A DNA stretch of 36,704 nt from a virus. The DNA lies in IMG/VR virus record IMGVR_UViG_3300032893_000178, positions 1 to 36,704 of that record, one strand, 5' to 3'. Positions 20,550 to 29,254 of this stretch are shown here, piece by piece (position 1 is the stretch's first letter; every line of letters starts with the position of its first letter). Below the pieces are notes generated by a model, which was not told the DNA's origin, did not search any database, and saw nothing but the letters and a program-made list of their open reading frames with translations. A program made the translations under genes and the position numbers.

Positions 20550-20752
20550 TATTTACCTGCCTTTGCCATTGCTGCCATGCGCTTGGCTCCATGCGCCGCT
20601 CGGCCAGCGTTAGCGGCGACGGCCGCACCAATCTTGGCAGCACGCTTCGCTGAGTAGCCCTTTTTTATGTATTGTGAGGCGACACCACCGCTTACATCAG
20701 CGAAACGTGTGCCGGTACCCAATTTGCCTTTCGGCTTATACCCCTTGTTCAT
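20549..20752 (-). CDS. Small very basic KGY-motif protein, 67 aa
   Basis: Starts MNKGYKPKGKLGTG and contains a second KKGYSAKRAAK, then an Ala/Lys/Arg-rich helix (KIGAAVAANAGRAAHGAKRM). The composition is that of a DNA-binding, histone-like or packaged basic protein. Four adjacent proteins share the K-G-Y motif. Confidence 0.6.
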   Translation of the reverse strand: MNKGYKPKGKLGTGTRFADVSGGVASQYIKKGYSAKRAAKIGAAVAANAGRAAHGAKRMAAMAKAGK

Positions 20753-21018
20753 CGTGACCTCGTTATTCTTTTTAGTTTTCGATGTGCGCCAGGAGTCACT
20801 AAACCTGTAACCGCTCGTGAAGCCGCACCACTTAAGAAGTTAAATGTTTTCTTAGCGGCATTTTCTACATGTCTAGCGTCGGCTCGAAAATCTGGTGGTG
20901 AGACTTTTAGCCCTGATGCCTTTGGCCGAGTTTTGGTTGAGTATTTAATTGGCTGAGTTTGCTGATAGCCCTTCTTAAGACCGCCGAACCGCACACCTCT
21001 TAGAACTTTAGGTTTCAT
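20749..21018 (-). CDS. Basic KGY-motif protein, 89 aa
   Basis: Begins MKPKVLRGVRFGGLKKGYQQ and is basic throughout, with a Pro/Ser/Lys stretch and an Ala/Arg-rich helix (FNFLSGAASRAVTGL is the closest thing to a hydrophobic helix). The tail is HRKLKRITRSR. Coupled to both neighbours. Probably binds nucleic acid or acts as a virion component; unproven. Confidence 0.6.
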   Translation of the reverse strand: MKPKVLRGVRFGGLKKGYQQTQPIKYSTKTRPKASGLKVSPPDFRADARHVENAAKKTFNFLSGAASRAVTGLVTPGAHRKLKRITRSR

Positions 21019-21203
21019 AATTGCTCCTCTTCTACATTAGGGTCGTCAACCATACCGCTAATCCTAACGGCGTGGTCGAGCTTCATTTTTTTAAATCGCT
21101 TACTACGGCTGTTAGCCTTATGCCTAGTCGTATAACCTTTGGAGATTATCTTATCCACAGGTACCGGCGCTCTGGGTGTCTGGTAGCCTTTAGTCACCGC
21201 CAT
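21015..21203 (-). CDS. Basic KGY-motif protein, 62 aa
   Basis: The frame is open to 21221, but the ATG at 21203 has GGGGA six bases upstream and overlaps the preceding stop, so it is used. The product has MAVTKGYQTPRAPVPVDKII, then SKGYTTRHKANSRSKRFKKM and an acidic end. Two KGY motifs. Function unknown. Confidence 0.6.
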   Translation of the reverse strand: MAVTKGYQTPRAPVPVDKIISKGYTTRHKANSRSKRFKKMKLDHAVRISGMVDDPNVEEEQL

Positions 21204-21438
21204 TGTCGTCCCCGCTATCATCCGGTGTTACATCTATGACATCAAAAGTAGCCTCAGTTGTACCGTCGTCATTCTGGCGTATGGATTTCTGTTTAACAGT
21301 CACACAGAGGTCGTAAGTTTCGCCAACTTTCCAATTCTTAATATCTTTTAAGTCTTTGGAGCTGAGTGTTAAGGTCGGCGGCAGTACATCAGAGTAAGCT
21401 TTTAGAATAGTCTTGTTTTGAGAGTAGCCTTTTATCAC
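21190..21438 (-). CDS. KGY-motif protein with beta domain, 82 aa
   Basis: Begins MIKGYSQNKTILKAYSDVLP and continues with a beta-rich, less basic domain (VGETYDLCVTVKQKSIRQND), ending in acidic repeats (DDSGDDNGGD). It is the first of the four KGY proteins, directly after the large ejection-type protein with an ATG overlap. Confidence 0.55.
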   Translation of the reverse strand: MIKGYSQNKTILKAYSDVLPPTLTLSSKDLKDIKNWKVGETYDLCVTVKQKSIRQNDDGTTEATFDVIDVTPDDSGDDNGGD

Positions 21439-24092
21439 TGTGCTGCCTCTAATTGCGAGGTATCAATTCCATTACTTATGAGTTGGTCGAGTAGATTATT
21501 ATTAGGTTGGACATAATTGGCCTCAGTTGCTAGAAATTGATGCATATATTGTTGGATTCTATCAGAAATCTTACTCAATTTAATTTGAGCTGATTTTTGC
21601 GTATCTGACGTATTGGGTAATTGGTCTAGTAGCGCTGAAAGCTCAGCTTTAGAAGTACCATAACCAAGAGCCTTAGCTATATCCGGCAGCGCTTGCTGGA
21701 TAGAGGCATTGACATCTGTAATACCCTGTGAGCCAGGTAGACTGAAGCCTAACGGCTTCTTACTTAAGACTTTACTAAATAGACCTTCGCCTGTATTGCG
21801 GGTGCCATTAAAGGCGGCCTGGATAGCTTGTAGCCCATTCATAGCGTCTTTAGCACTTTGTACTTGCGAAGCCGCACCAGAGGTTAAGGGTTTGTTTTGT
21901 TTATCATAGGCTGCTTGTTGAGCATCTTCCTCTTGCTTAGCAATCGTATATAAAGTATGTAAAGTTGTCATATTCTTGCCACCAGTTTGTTGTAGGTCTA
22001 ACATCATAGCTTGAGCTAGTTTATAGCTGGGTATGCCTAAACTATTCTCGGCTGTTTGGGGTTGCTCGGTGCTATCGGCCAAGACACCCTGACTGGGTAT
22101 TTGAGTTTGTGCGGTCTGGTATGGTGGTGCAAGTGCTTCTTGGGGATTTTGTGCTGGTTGAGGTTGCGCCAAGGCTTCGCCAGTAGCTCCGCCTATAGGA
22201 GCAGTCGCATGCTCTAGGGTGGTTCCTATGGCTTTATTGACGGGGCCTGGCAGTTGGCTAGCGACAGCGGTGCCAGTTTGTCCGACAGCTTTAGCAGCCC
22301 CTTTTATCACTTTGCCTGGTATACCTAGGGTGCTACCTATTAGGCCTGGCTGGCCATTGCCCCTATCGAACATTCTTAAGGCTTTATCTTGTGCCGCCTC
22401 AGCTAAAGAATTTATGGCCTGGCTGTGAAAGCTGATTGGGATACCGGTCGCATGAACACGAGCGGCTGTCTGCCCCCCTGCGTTGGCTAACATTTTCTCC
22501 GAATCCATGTGAGTAGAAGACTGTTCTAATAACTGGGCAATATCGGGGTTTGTTTTCTTGAGTGTCCCGTTAATCCCAGTATAGAGGTCGTGAGCCACAT
22601 CAGAGGCCACAGTATCGGCAGCGCTAGGATTAGATATTTTAGCCCAGTTTACATGATTGCCCAATTCTTGCTTGACCCTGTTGAGCTGAATAGCATTGAT
22701 TGTATCGCTGCCATTAGCTTCATTTTGTAGGGCTTTTTTGGCAATTACTACATAATTCTTGACACTTTGAGCTGCTTCGCCTTCAAGATTTGTACCAACA
22801 GATTTTTGGGCTATTTCATCGAAGAATTTCTCTAGATTGGCGACTGAATAAGTCGCTGTGCTACTTGCTAATTTTGCGTTGATTTTATTCTCCATGTCGT
22901 TTATTGCGGGCTGTAAGTAAGTTAATATCTTGTTTATGTTGCTACCCTCAGCGCCTAAATTAAAAAGATTTTCCACGGCTTTATTAACCCTTGGCTCACC
23001 AAACTTATTGATATTTTGTCCAGTATAGCCATTGCCCTGCATACGGAGTTGATGGACTTGAGGTATAGGGGGCACTTTTCCACCCCCATTTTTGATTGTT
23101 TCTAAAGCACGTTTGGCAGCCAACGAATTTGGGTTATCCTGGAGAAATCGTTCAATACCCGATTGATTACCTGTATTCTGAGCATGAAGATTAACCACCA
23201 ACTGAGGGTCATTATGGGCCACAGCGCCTTGCAGTTGTTTATATAGTTCGGGCTGTTGGTGGGCTAGTTGTTCTTCTCCTAGCGTGGCCACACGTCCGTC
23301 GGGCGATAAAAAGTCGCCTTCTTTAGTCATAGTCCAGCCTTCTGGTAGAGTTGAGGTCTGGGGCTTGGGCGCTTCGCCTGGGTTGACCTGTATAGTGCCT
23401 TTAGTATCAGATGCTAGTGCTGGATTAAATTGAGGTGGGGTTGTAGCGACATTTTGAGCAGTAGCAACATTGTCCTGGACATTGATAGGCTTGACTTCCT
23501 TGCCACCGCTCATAACTTTGGGTGCGGCTTTGGCGGCTAATCCTTTCGCAACATAATTGCCCAATAGACCCACTCCTTTTGTCAATGCTCCACCAGTTAC
23601 ACCACTTATAGCTGCACCTTTCAAAATGTCACCTGGGGTTGCGCTTGGTTGAGCGGCGGTACTCAAACCACCAAAAGCAGCGCTCTGGACTGCACCCCGT
23701 TTAGCCGCTATATTCAAAGCTGCTTTTGTGGCAGCTTGTTCGGCCAATTCATCACCAGCAGCCTTAGCGGCTATACCACTAGCTTTTGCAGCATCAAAAG
23801 CTGCCCCACTGGCGGGGTTAATAAGATAAAGCGGCAGCTGTGCACCACTTAAAAGAGTGCCACGATAGCCAATTTTACCTTGAGCCTCAGCTGCATTTTC
23901 AAAAGCTTGACGATTGCCGGTTGCTAAAGCAGCTCCCGCTTTTATAGGATTTTCAAAGACATTTGTAATTGGCTGAATAGCACCGCCGATAATACGTTGT
24001 AATAAGCCAGGTGATGAGGGTGCTTTACTCTGACTTTGAGCGGTTTGTTGATTATAGTCATTAGCCGCACTCATTAAGTCTGCAAAACTCAT
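21435..24092 (-). CDS. Large Ala/Gly/Gln-rich internal virion (ejection-type) protein
   Basis: 885 residues. Ala/Gly-rich N-terminal stretches (about 40-190, with helices such as GAALATGNRQAFENAAEAQG and AAISGVTGGALTKGVGLL) could insert in membranes. Low-complexity Pro/Gln segments and long helical parts follow. That is the pattern of DNA-ejection proteins of short-tailed phages, carried inside the head or tail and released into the host envelope. There is no tape-measure repeat or transglycosylase motif that I can see. Context between tail genes and small basic proteins agrees. Confidence 0.6.
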   Translation of the reverse strand: MSFADLMSAANDYNQQTAQSQSKAPSSPGLLQRIIGGAIQPITNVFENPIKAGAALATGNRQAFENAAEAQGKIGYRGTLLSGAQLPLYLINPASGAAFDAAKASGIAAKAAGDELAEQAATKAALNIAAKRGAVQSAAFGGLSTAAQPSATPGDILKGAAISGVTGGALTKGVGLLGNYVAKGLAAKAAPKVMSGGKEVKPINVQDNVATAQNVATTPPQFNPALASDTKGTIQVNPGEAPKPQTSTLPEGWTMTKEGDFLSPDGRVATLGEEQLAHQQPELYKQLQGAVAHNDPQLVVNLHAQNTGNQSGIERFLQDNPNSLAAKRALETIKNGGGKVPPIPQVHQLRMQGNGYTGQNINKFGEPRVNKAVENLFNLGAEGSNINKILTYLQPAINDMENKINAKLASSTATYSVANLEKFFDEIAQKSVGTNLEGEAAQSVKNYVVIAKKALQNEANGSDTINAIQLNRVKQELGNHVNWAKISNPSAADTVASDVAHDLYTGINGTLKKTNPDIAQLLEQSSTHMDSEKMLANAGGQTAARVHATGIPISFHSQAINSLAEAAQDKALRMFDRGNGQPGLIGSTLGIPGKVIKGAAKAVGQTGTAVASQLPGPVNKAIGTTLEHATAPIGGATGEALAQPQPAQNPQEALAPPYQTAQTQIPSQGVLADSTEQPQTAENSLGIPSYKLAQAMMLDLQQTGGKNMTTLHTLYTIAKQEEDAQQAAYDKQNKPLTSGAASQVQSAKDAMNGLQAIQAAFNGTRNTGEGLFSKVLSKKPLGFSLPGSQGITDVNASIQQALPDIAKALGYGTSKAELSALLDQLPNTSDTQKSAQIKLSKISDRIQQYMHQFLATEANYVQPNNNLLDQLISNGIDTSQLEAAQ

Positions 24093-24100
24093 ATACCTAC

Positions 24101-25096
24101 CTATAACCTACTTAATAAATTGACATACGCACCGACTGGTGTGTATTTCAGGGCATTATTAATTGGCTGTTGCTTCACGGATGTTGGCAACTGACTAACT
24201 AAGAAATTGCCCAGATTAGCTGGGTTAGCTAAGGAACCCTTGCGATTTTTTGTGTCCAAAAGTTGTTGCACTGTGCTTTTATAGCTATTACTGAATAGTT
24301 TGTATTTATCATTATTAAAATAAGCCGCAACCTTAGCCTGGTCAGCCACATTACCCCTAACAGCACTTTGTAAAGTGGCCTTAAAGTCACTAAGAACTGA
24401 GTTGGCGCTGCCCATAAACTTCTGAATAGCTACATTTGCATCAGCAATAGCAGAATTAGCTTGAGCCTTTTGTAAATTAGGTAATTTTTTAGGCGTGGCG
24501 GCCGCATTAACGGCTGGACCAGCGCCACCACCACCAAACAGACTGCTGAGGTCAAGGCCACCACTTGAAGCCGATAGATTAGCCTCTCGTTTCTTCTCAG
24601 CTAAGTCAGCGTTAAATTCTCTAATCTGCTCAGCCGCCGCTGCTGCTGCTTGTTTCTGTTGAGCTTGGAATTGCTCGTAAGAGTTAGCCGCATCATACTG
24701 GTCTTTAAGGCTTTGGTACTTCTGGGCATCACCCTGCATTAAGGCTGAAGCCATTTGATTAGCTAGATTCTCGCTTGTGGATAAATTCTGTTGGGCATTA
24801 GATAAACCAGTTTGCTGCTGGCCTAAATTAGTTAGAATAGGTTGTTGTTCACGGTTAACTAAAGCTTGTCTTTGGGCTTCGGTGGTGAATGTCCCCGATG
24901 TCCGACCGGTCACAGACGGGTCAACGGCGGCCGCTGCATTTTGTAGGTTACTAACTAAACCCTGTAGGTTAGATACCTGGCCTTGAGCACCTTGAACATT
25001 GTACTGATTATTAGCCTGGTTAATATAATCAGTAGCTTGGGGTCGGGTATTAGCATAGTTTTGTAAGGCTGAGTAGGCTTGTGACGCTGATTCCAT
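24101..25096 (-). CDS. Ala/Gln-rich coiled-coil virion protein, 331 aa
   Basis: Helical throughout, with Gln/Asn/Ala-rich coiled coils (QQQTGLSNAQQNLSTSENLA; QAQQKQAAAAAAEQIREFNA) and a glycine patch near the middle. It resembles internal or ejection proteins and works with the 885-aa protein downstream. The frame could start at a TTG (25123) inside the terminator hairpin; the ATG at 25096 with AGGA upstream is preferred. Confidence 0.6.
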   Translation of the reverse strand: MESASQAYSALQNYANTRPQATDYINQANNQYNVQGAQGQVSNLQGLVSNLQNAAAAVDPSVTGRTSGTFTTEAQRQALVNREQQPILTNLGQQQTGLSNAQQNLSTSENLANQMASALMQGDAQKYQSLKDQYDAANSYEQFQAQQKQAAAAAAEQIREFNADLAEKKREANLSASSGGLDLSSLFGGGGAGPAVNAAATPKKLPNLQKAQANSAIADANVAIQKFMGSANSVLSDFKATLQSAVRGNVADQAKVAAYFNNDKYKLFSNSYKSTVQQLLDTKNRKGSLANPANLGNFLVSQLPTSVKQQPINNALKYTPVGAYVNLLSRL

Positions 25097-25104
25097 AATT
25101 TTCC

Positions 25105-25137
25105 TAAATAAAAAGCCTCGCAATTAGCTGCGAAGCC
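25105..25137 (-). terminator. Intrinsic terminator (shared-loop family, copy 3)
   Basis: On the minus strand GCTTCGCA pairs with TGCGAGGC (one G-U) around a GCTAAT loop, then TTTTTATTT. It lies between the triplicated tail genes and the 331-aa gene, whose ribosome site follows immediately. Confidence 0.85.
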
Positions 25138-25152
25138 GTTATGTTCATTTTA

Positions 25153-25869
25153 CTAACTATTAACCGGCAAAACAAGAGCGAAGAAGGTAGCTGAACCATT
25201 AAGGCCACCGTCATCAGCTAGACGTTTAGCGCATACCGGATTAGTGGTTGTTAAATAGCCCATAATACCGAAAAGCGATAGCTGGGCAATATCACTGGGC
25301 TGCAAGCTGGCGGCGGTGTAGCCGTAAAAGTAAGGCGCAATGGATGAAACTGTTGGATTGGGGTCGCCCGAATAACCTACTTTAAGACTAAATAAAGTAT
25401 TGCTTTTATAGAAGGTAACATTAGACGCTACCGAACCCTGGTCAGGTAGTGCGTTCATACCAACCGAAATATAGATATTGGGGTCTGATGCCGAACCGCC
25501 AAAGCTAGAAGTGCAGTAGCCCCATATCCGAGTAATAATGTCGCCCACCGCTGGTGTCCATAACGTAGCACCGGCTCCGCTGTATAAATTCGGTGTATCA
25601 TTATTTATCACAAATGGGCCTTTTATTTTTAAGCGGCTAGGTATACCGGCGTTGACTGATTGGCCAGCTATCGTAATACCAGCAGCGTTAATAACTGTGT
25701 CTCCGGCCACAATCCCTTTTACGGGGTCAAGAGTTGGGCCTTGCGTGCCGACCTGCACCGTCCCCAAAGTAGTACCGGATTCTATTTTGTTAGGATTGAG
25801 TAGGTCAGCGCTGCCACCACCGGTGTCAAAAAATTGCATAGGATATTGGGGTTGGTTAGAGATTGTCAT
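25153..25869 (-). CDS. Receptor-binding/tail-fibre-type protein, paralogue C, 238 aa
   Basis: Third of three tandem paralogues. The N-terminal 50 residues (FFDTGGGSADLLNPNKIESG and VQVGTQGP) are nearly identical to the other two. The C-terminal parts diverge but keep the plan of WTPAVGDIITRIWGYCTSSF, a long beta domain, CAKRLADDGG and a terminal strand. A conserved base with variable head suits a receptor-binding or fibre tip. ATG at 25869 overlaps paralogue B's stop. Confidence 0.65.
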   Translation of the reverse strand: MTISNQPQYPMQFFDTGGGSADLLNPNKIESGTTLGTVQVGTQGPTLDPVKGIVAGDTVINAAGITIAGQSVNAGIPSRLKIKGPFVINNDTPNLYSGAGATLWTPAVGDIITRIWGYCTSSFGGSASDPNIYISVGMNALPDQGSVASNVTFYKSNTLFSLKVGYSGDPNPTVSSIAPYFYGYTAASLQPSDIAQLSLFGIMGYLTTTNPVCAKRLADDGGLNGSATFFALVLPVNS

Positions 25870-26618
25870 ACGCCAAACGGATTATTAGTTAATACGGCCG
25901 CATAAATGACGACTTGCCCACCAGTCCCATTATCTACCACTCGCTTGGCACAAACTTCACCCGAAGTTATAAAATAGCCAAGTGTTTGCAGCTCATTGGC
26001 GTTACCACCCTTAAGTGAGGTGTTAGCACTGCCTGAGTTAAAGCCCCAAAAATAGTTACCAACCACCGCATTAGCGACCGCTCCTGATGTGGCAGTATTA
26101 GGATTACTGTTGGAGAAGTTAGCGACTACAATAGACCTTAGACAGTTATTACGGTGAAAAGTAATATCTGTCGCTGCTACACCTGTATTATATAAAGCGC
26201 CGTCCATGCCTACCGATATATATACTCTAGCGTCGGTGGCAGAAGTGCCAAAACTATGTGAACAATAACCCCAACAGTTAATCAAACTATCGCCCACCAC
26301 TGGTGTCCAAAGCGGGATTCCGGCCGCTGAGTATAAGCCTGAATCAGTGTTGTTGATAGTAAATGGCCCCTTAATAACTAGCGAACTAGTCGGAGTTGGG
26401 TTAAATTTTGAGCCACCAACAAACAACCCACCAGCATTAATAGTGATATTACCGGCCGTTATCTGATTGTTAGTGGGGTCAATCACCGGCCCTTGAGTAC
26501 CGACCTGGACTGGCCCAAGTAAAGTCCCCGACTCTATTTTATTCGGGTTGACTAAATCAGCGCTACTAGTTGTGTCGTAAAAAGTTCTAGGGTAAATGTT
26601 TGGAGCGTTTATTGTCAT
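25866..26618 (-). CDS. Receptor-binding/tail-fibre-type protein, paralogue B, 250 aa
   Basis: Shares the N-terminal module (YDTTSSADLVNPNKIESG, VQVGTQGP) and the WTPVVGDSLINCWGYCSHSF and CAKRVVDNG motifs with its neighbours, and differs most around 130-200. The sequence is entirely beta-rich. Start and stop overlap the adjacent copies by 4 bases. Same structural inference as for paralogue C. Confidence 0.65.
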   Translation of the reverse strand: MTINAPNIYPRTFYDTTSSADLVNPNKIESGTLLGPVQVGTQGPVIDPTNNQITAGNITINAGGLFVGGSKFNPTPTSSLVIKGPFTINNTDSGLYSAAGIPLWTPVVGDSLINCWGYCSHSFGTSATDARVYISVGMDGALYNTGVAATDITFHRNNCLRSIVVANFSNSNPNTATSGAVANAVVGNYFWGFNSGSANTSLKGGNANELQTLGYFITSGEVCAKRVVDNGTGGQVVIYAAVLTNNPFGV

Positions 26619-27328
26619 GCGTGCCTCATAATTAAAGCATAGATAGCCGTCTTGCCAACGTGTCGGACGGCTATCCCACCAGTGGTGTCAAGCTTGGCGC
26701 AAATCGGTGTATTAGTCCGACAAATCGGTGCCATTGGATAAGTGTTAAGTGCGGTGGCAACATTTTGGTCGTTGTGAGAGCGTGTGCCGTAAAAATATGG
26801 GGCCATAGCGGTTGAGCCGCCCGTATCAGCGACAGGGTTGGGGTCAGTTGAGTCAACTATGTCACGCAAATTAATCTCATAGAGTGCATCAGTAATAGTA
26901 TGCTGGCTAAAATTTGAAGAGATATACACGTTAATTGCAGTACCGCCAGCTGAAGCGGCGTAAGATAGTTGCACGGCTGCTAGATGCCAGATAATATCTC
27001 CTACTTGTGGCATCCAGAGCGTGACCCCATTAGCACTGGTTAAATCAGCCATAGTAAAATCTATATACATCGGCCCCAGTGTTTGAAAGTAATAATCACC
27101 AGCAATCGACACACCGCCTAGCGTAAAACCACCGCCGTTAATGGAGATATTGGCTGCCGGTACGGTTATGGCGTTAGAAAAAGGGTCAAGTATTACTCCA
27201 CTACTACCAACTTGGACTTGCCCCATTAAAGTACCGGCCTCAACTTTGTTAGGGTTAATCAAATCAGCTGAGCCACCACCGGTGTCAAAAAAAGCGACTG
27301 GGTAGTTCGTACTACTATTGATTGACAT
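26615..27328 (-). CDS. Receptor-binding/tail-fibre-type protein, paralogue A, 237 aa
   Basis: First of the three copies, with FFDTGGGSADLINPNKVEAG, VQVGSSGVILD, WMPQVGDIIWHLAAVQLSYA and a CAKLDTTGG segment. It is the most divergent copy after residue 70. Directly follows the nozzle-like gene, so the set may attach to the tail tip. Beta-rich, no enzymatic motif. Confidence 0.65.
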   Translation of the reverse strand: MSINSSTNYPVAFFDTGGGSADLINPNKVEAGTLMGQVQVGSSGVILDPFSNAITVPAANISINGGGFTLGGVSIAGDYYFQTLGPMYIDFTMADLTSANGVTLWMPQVGDIIWHLAAVQLSYAASAGGTAINVYISSNFSQHTITDALYEINLRDIVDSTDPNPVADTGGSTAMAPYFYGTRSHNDQNVATALNTYPMAPICRTNTPICAKLDTTGGIAVRHVGKTAIYALIMRHA

Positions 27329-29251
27329 CTAACCCACCGGTCGTTCCATAGGCAGTGGGTCAACCCAGATAAACAGCGAAGTGATGTAGGGTGTCGTCGT
27401 CCCAGTAGTCCCGTCCAGCCCATAGGTTATAACTCGAAAGCGCCGGTCAATTGAGAACACAAGATATTGGCTATTGGCTGTGACTGCTTCGGTAGAATAA
27501 GTGTAATCGGAATCGTCATCAATCTTATACTTTAAAGTAATCGTGCAGTCTGACGGCGCTGGGTCAAAAGTACAAATCATATAACCGGCGTTCTTGTAAT
27601 CGTAGGGTCGTTTATCGTCAAAGACTAGATTAGTTAAAGAGAAGGTAGCAGCTGGACTTGAAGTATTATCTACAACGTCAACGCCGTAACTAGGTGAACT
27701 ACCGTCATCTCGCCACGACATATATAAAGTATCACCGTAACTCTGAATCATACCTAACTTAAGATTATTGGAACCGTTATTATACTTCGTGCCGGTGGAA
27801 ATCGTATAGGAGTAGCCCCAAGACAAAGGGTATTCTCTGGAAATCACCCCAAAAGAGTAAATACCGTGCTTAATATTCTGATTAGTCGTGTAGCTGGGAT
27901 AACCGATTAAAAGTATGCCTCTGTGGACTGTCATCATATTTGGATAAACGTGAGTCGTGTCTGATACGCTTGAGAAGCTGCTATCAGTGCCTCTAATCGT
28001 CCTGATTTTAACCGGCTGGTCAGTTCCTTTAGTTTCGTAGAGCGCCCCATTAGATAGGTGATACTCAGTATTTAAAGTCGAAAACAGCGCCTCTGGACTG
28101 CCCTCTGGAACCGGCCACCAATCGTTGTAAGTTGTACTATAACCGTCCCAAAAAAACAGCGCTCCCTCTTGAAATTGACCAGTGGTACTTCTTTTCTCGA
28201 CACCGATTACAATCATTAAGTTTTTCTGGGCAAAGCCACAAACTTCAAATCCTGGTGGAAAAGTTAATCTATGCCGCTGAAAATCTGAAGTGGTTGGGTT
28301 ATTCTGTAGCGGTTCGTAAGCCGCTAAGTAACGGCCATTACCAATTAAAGTAAACTGCACAAAATTCCCAACAGGATGTAAACCGTTTTGAGTTGGTACA
28401 AGAGCGTTAGCCCACAACTCCATATCGCAATCAACTAACTGACTGGCAGTAGTGGTTGCTACTGAGCCGTCAGCCACTGTTGAGGTGATGTGAAAGTGGT
28501 AAGTTAGAGCCGACCCCGCTCCGCTATCACCTCTTTGGATTCTAATCGGGCTAGAGAATACAAAATAATTAACTTTGTTATTAGATAAGTTAGTATTGGT
28601 AATAGTGACTGAGCCGAGTGAAGTATTAGCGTCATCATGTAGTGTTAGTGTCCAATCGCCCGTACCTCTTGATATGACTTTTACACCTATCTGGTAAATC
28701 GGTTCAATATCTGAAGTAAAGGGCCGCTTATTGGCGTTATTCTCAGTAACTGAAGTCGGCGGGACATAACTGGCTGTCCCGCCCACCTTATAACAAGTAG
28801 ATGAGTTACTTATCCCATTTTGGAACCAGTTAGGCTCAAAAGTCGCCGTACCTGACACTTGTTTAATCCGAGCAACCTTATTTTGTCCAGAGATGTATAA
28901 GTGGTCTACATCCGAGCGGTAAGCCACGCCAGCACCGCCGTTTTCGCCCAGCTCACCGACAGCCGACCAAGTTCCATTAGTAGCTATCTTATAAACCCAG
29001 CCAGCGTCACCAGCGGCGTAACGAATACCTGAAGTTACTTGGTCCATTGCTAAGACTAAATCTTTGACTGTCTCGCTAGTCGCTTCCCTTGTACCAGGTA
29101 AGACTGAAGCTTTACTAGGATTAGTCCGAAAATCCATATGTTCATCGTCGTAGAATTGGGCTTGAGTGCCTAGACGAGTGTCAACCGACTGGCCGCCAAA
29201 GAAGTTATTAAGACCCACCGGCGTAAAATTGTCGTTTTGTTTATTTACCAT
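27329..29251 (-). CDS. Tail nozzle/stopper-type protein, 640 aa
   Basis: A long beta-rich protein with repeated WxY/GxxY strands (DAGWVYKIATNGTWSAVG, RGILLIGYPSY, YPLSWGYSYTISTG) that suggests a beta-propeller or stacked beta-sandwich. It follows the adaptor-like gene, as tail tubular B follows A in short-tailed phages. It would form the distal tail tube or nozzle. No enzymatic motif is visible. The assignment is from gene order and shape. Confidence 0.55.
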   Translation of the reverse strand: MVNKQNDNFTPVGLNNFFGGQSVDTRLGTQAQFYDDEHMDFRTNPSKASVLPGTREATSETVKDLVLAMDQVTSGIRYAAGDAGWVYKIATNGTWSAVGELGENGGAGVAYRSDVDHLYISGQNKVARIKQVSGTATFEPNWFQNGISNSSTCYKVGGTASYVPPTSVTENNANKRPFTSDIEPIYQIGVKVISRGTGDWTLTLHDDANTSLGSVTITNTNLSNNKVNYFVFSSPIRIQRGDSGAGSALTYHFHITSTVADGSVATTTASQLVDCDMELWANALVPTQNGLHPVGNFVQFTLIGNGRYLAAYEPLQNNPTTSDFQRHRLTFPPGFEVCGFAQKNLMIVIGVEKRSTTGQFQEGALFFWDGYSTTYNDWWPVPEGSPEALFSTLNTEYHLSNGALYETKGTDQPVKIRTIRGTDSSFSSVSDTTHVYPNMMTVHRGILLIGYPSYTTNQNIKHGIYSFGVISREYPLSWGYSYTISTGTKYNNGSNNLKLGMIQSYGDTLYMSWRDDGSSPSYGVDVVDNTSSPAATFSLTNLVFDDKRPYDYKNAGYMICTFDPAPSDCTITLKYKIDDDSDYTYSTEAVTANSQYLVFSIDRRFRVITYGLDGTTGTTTPYITSLFIWVDPLPMERPVG

Positions 29252-29254
29252 AAG

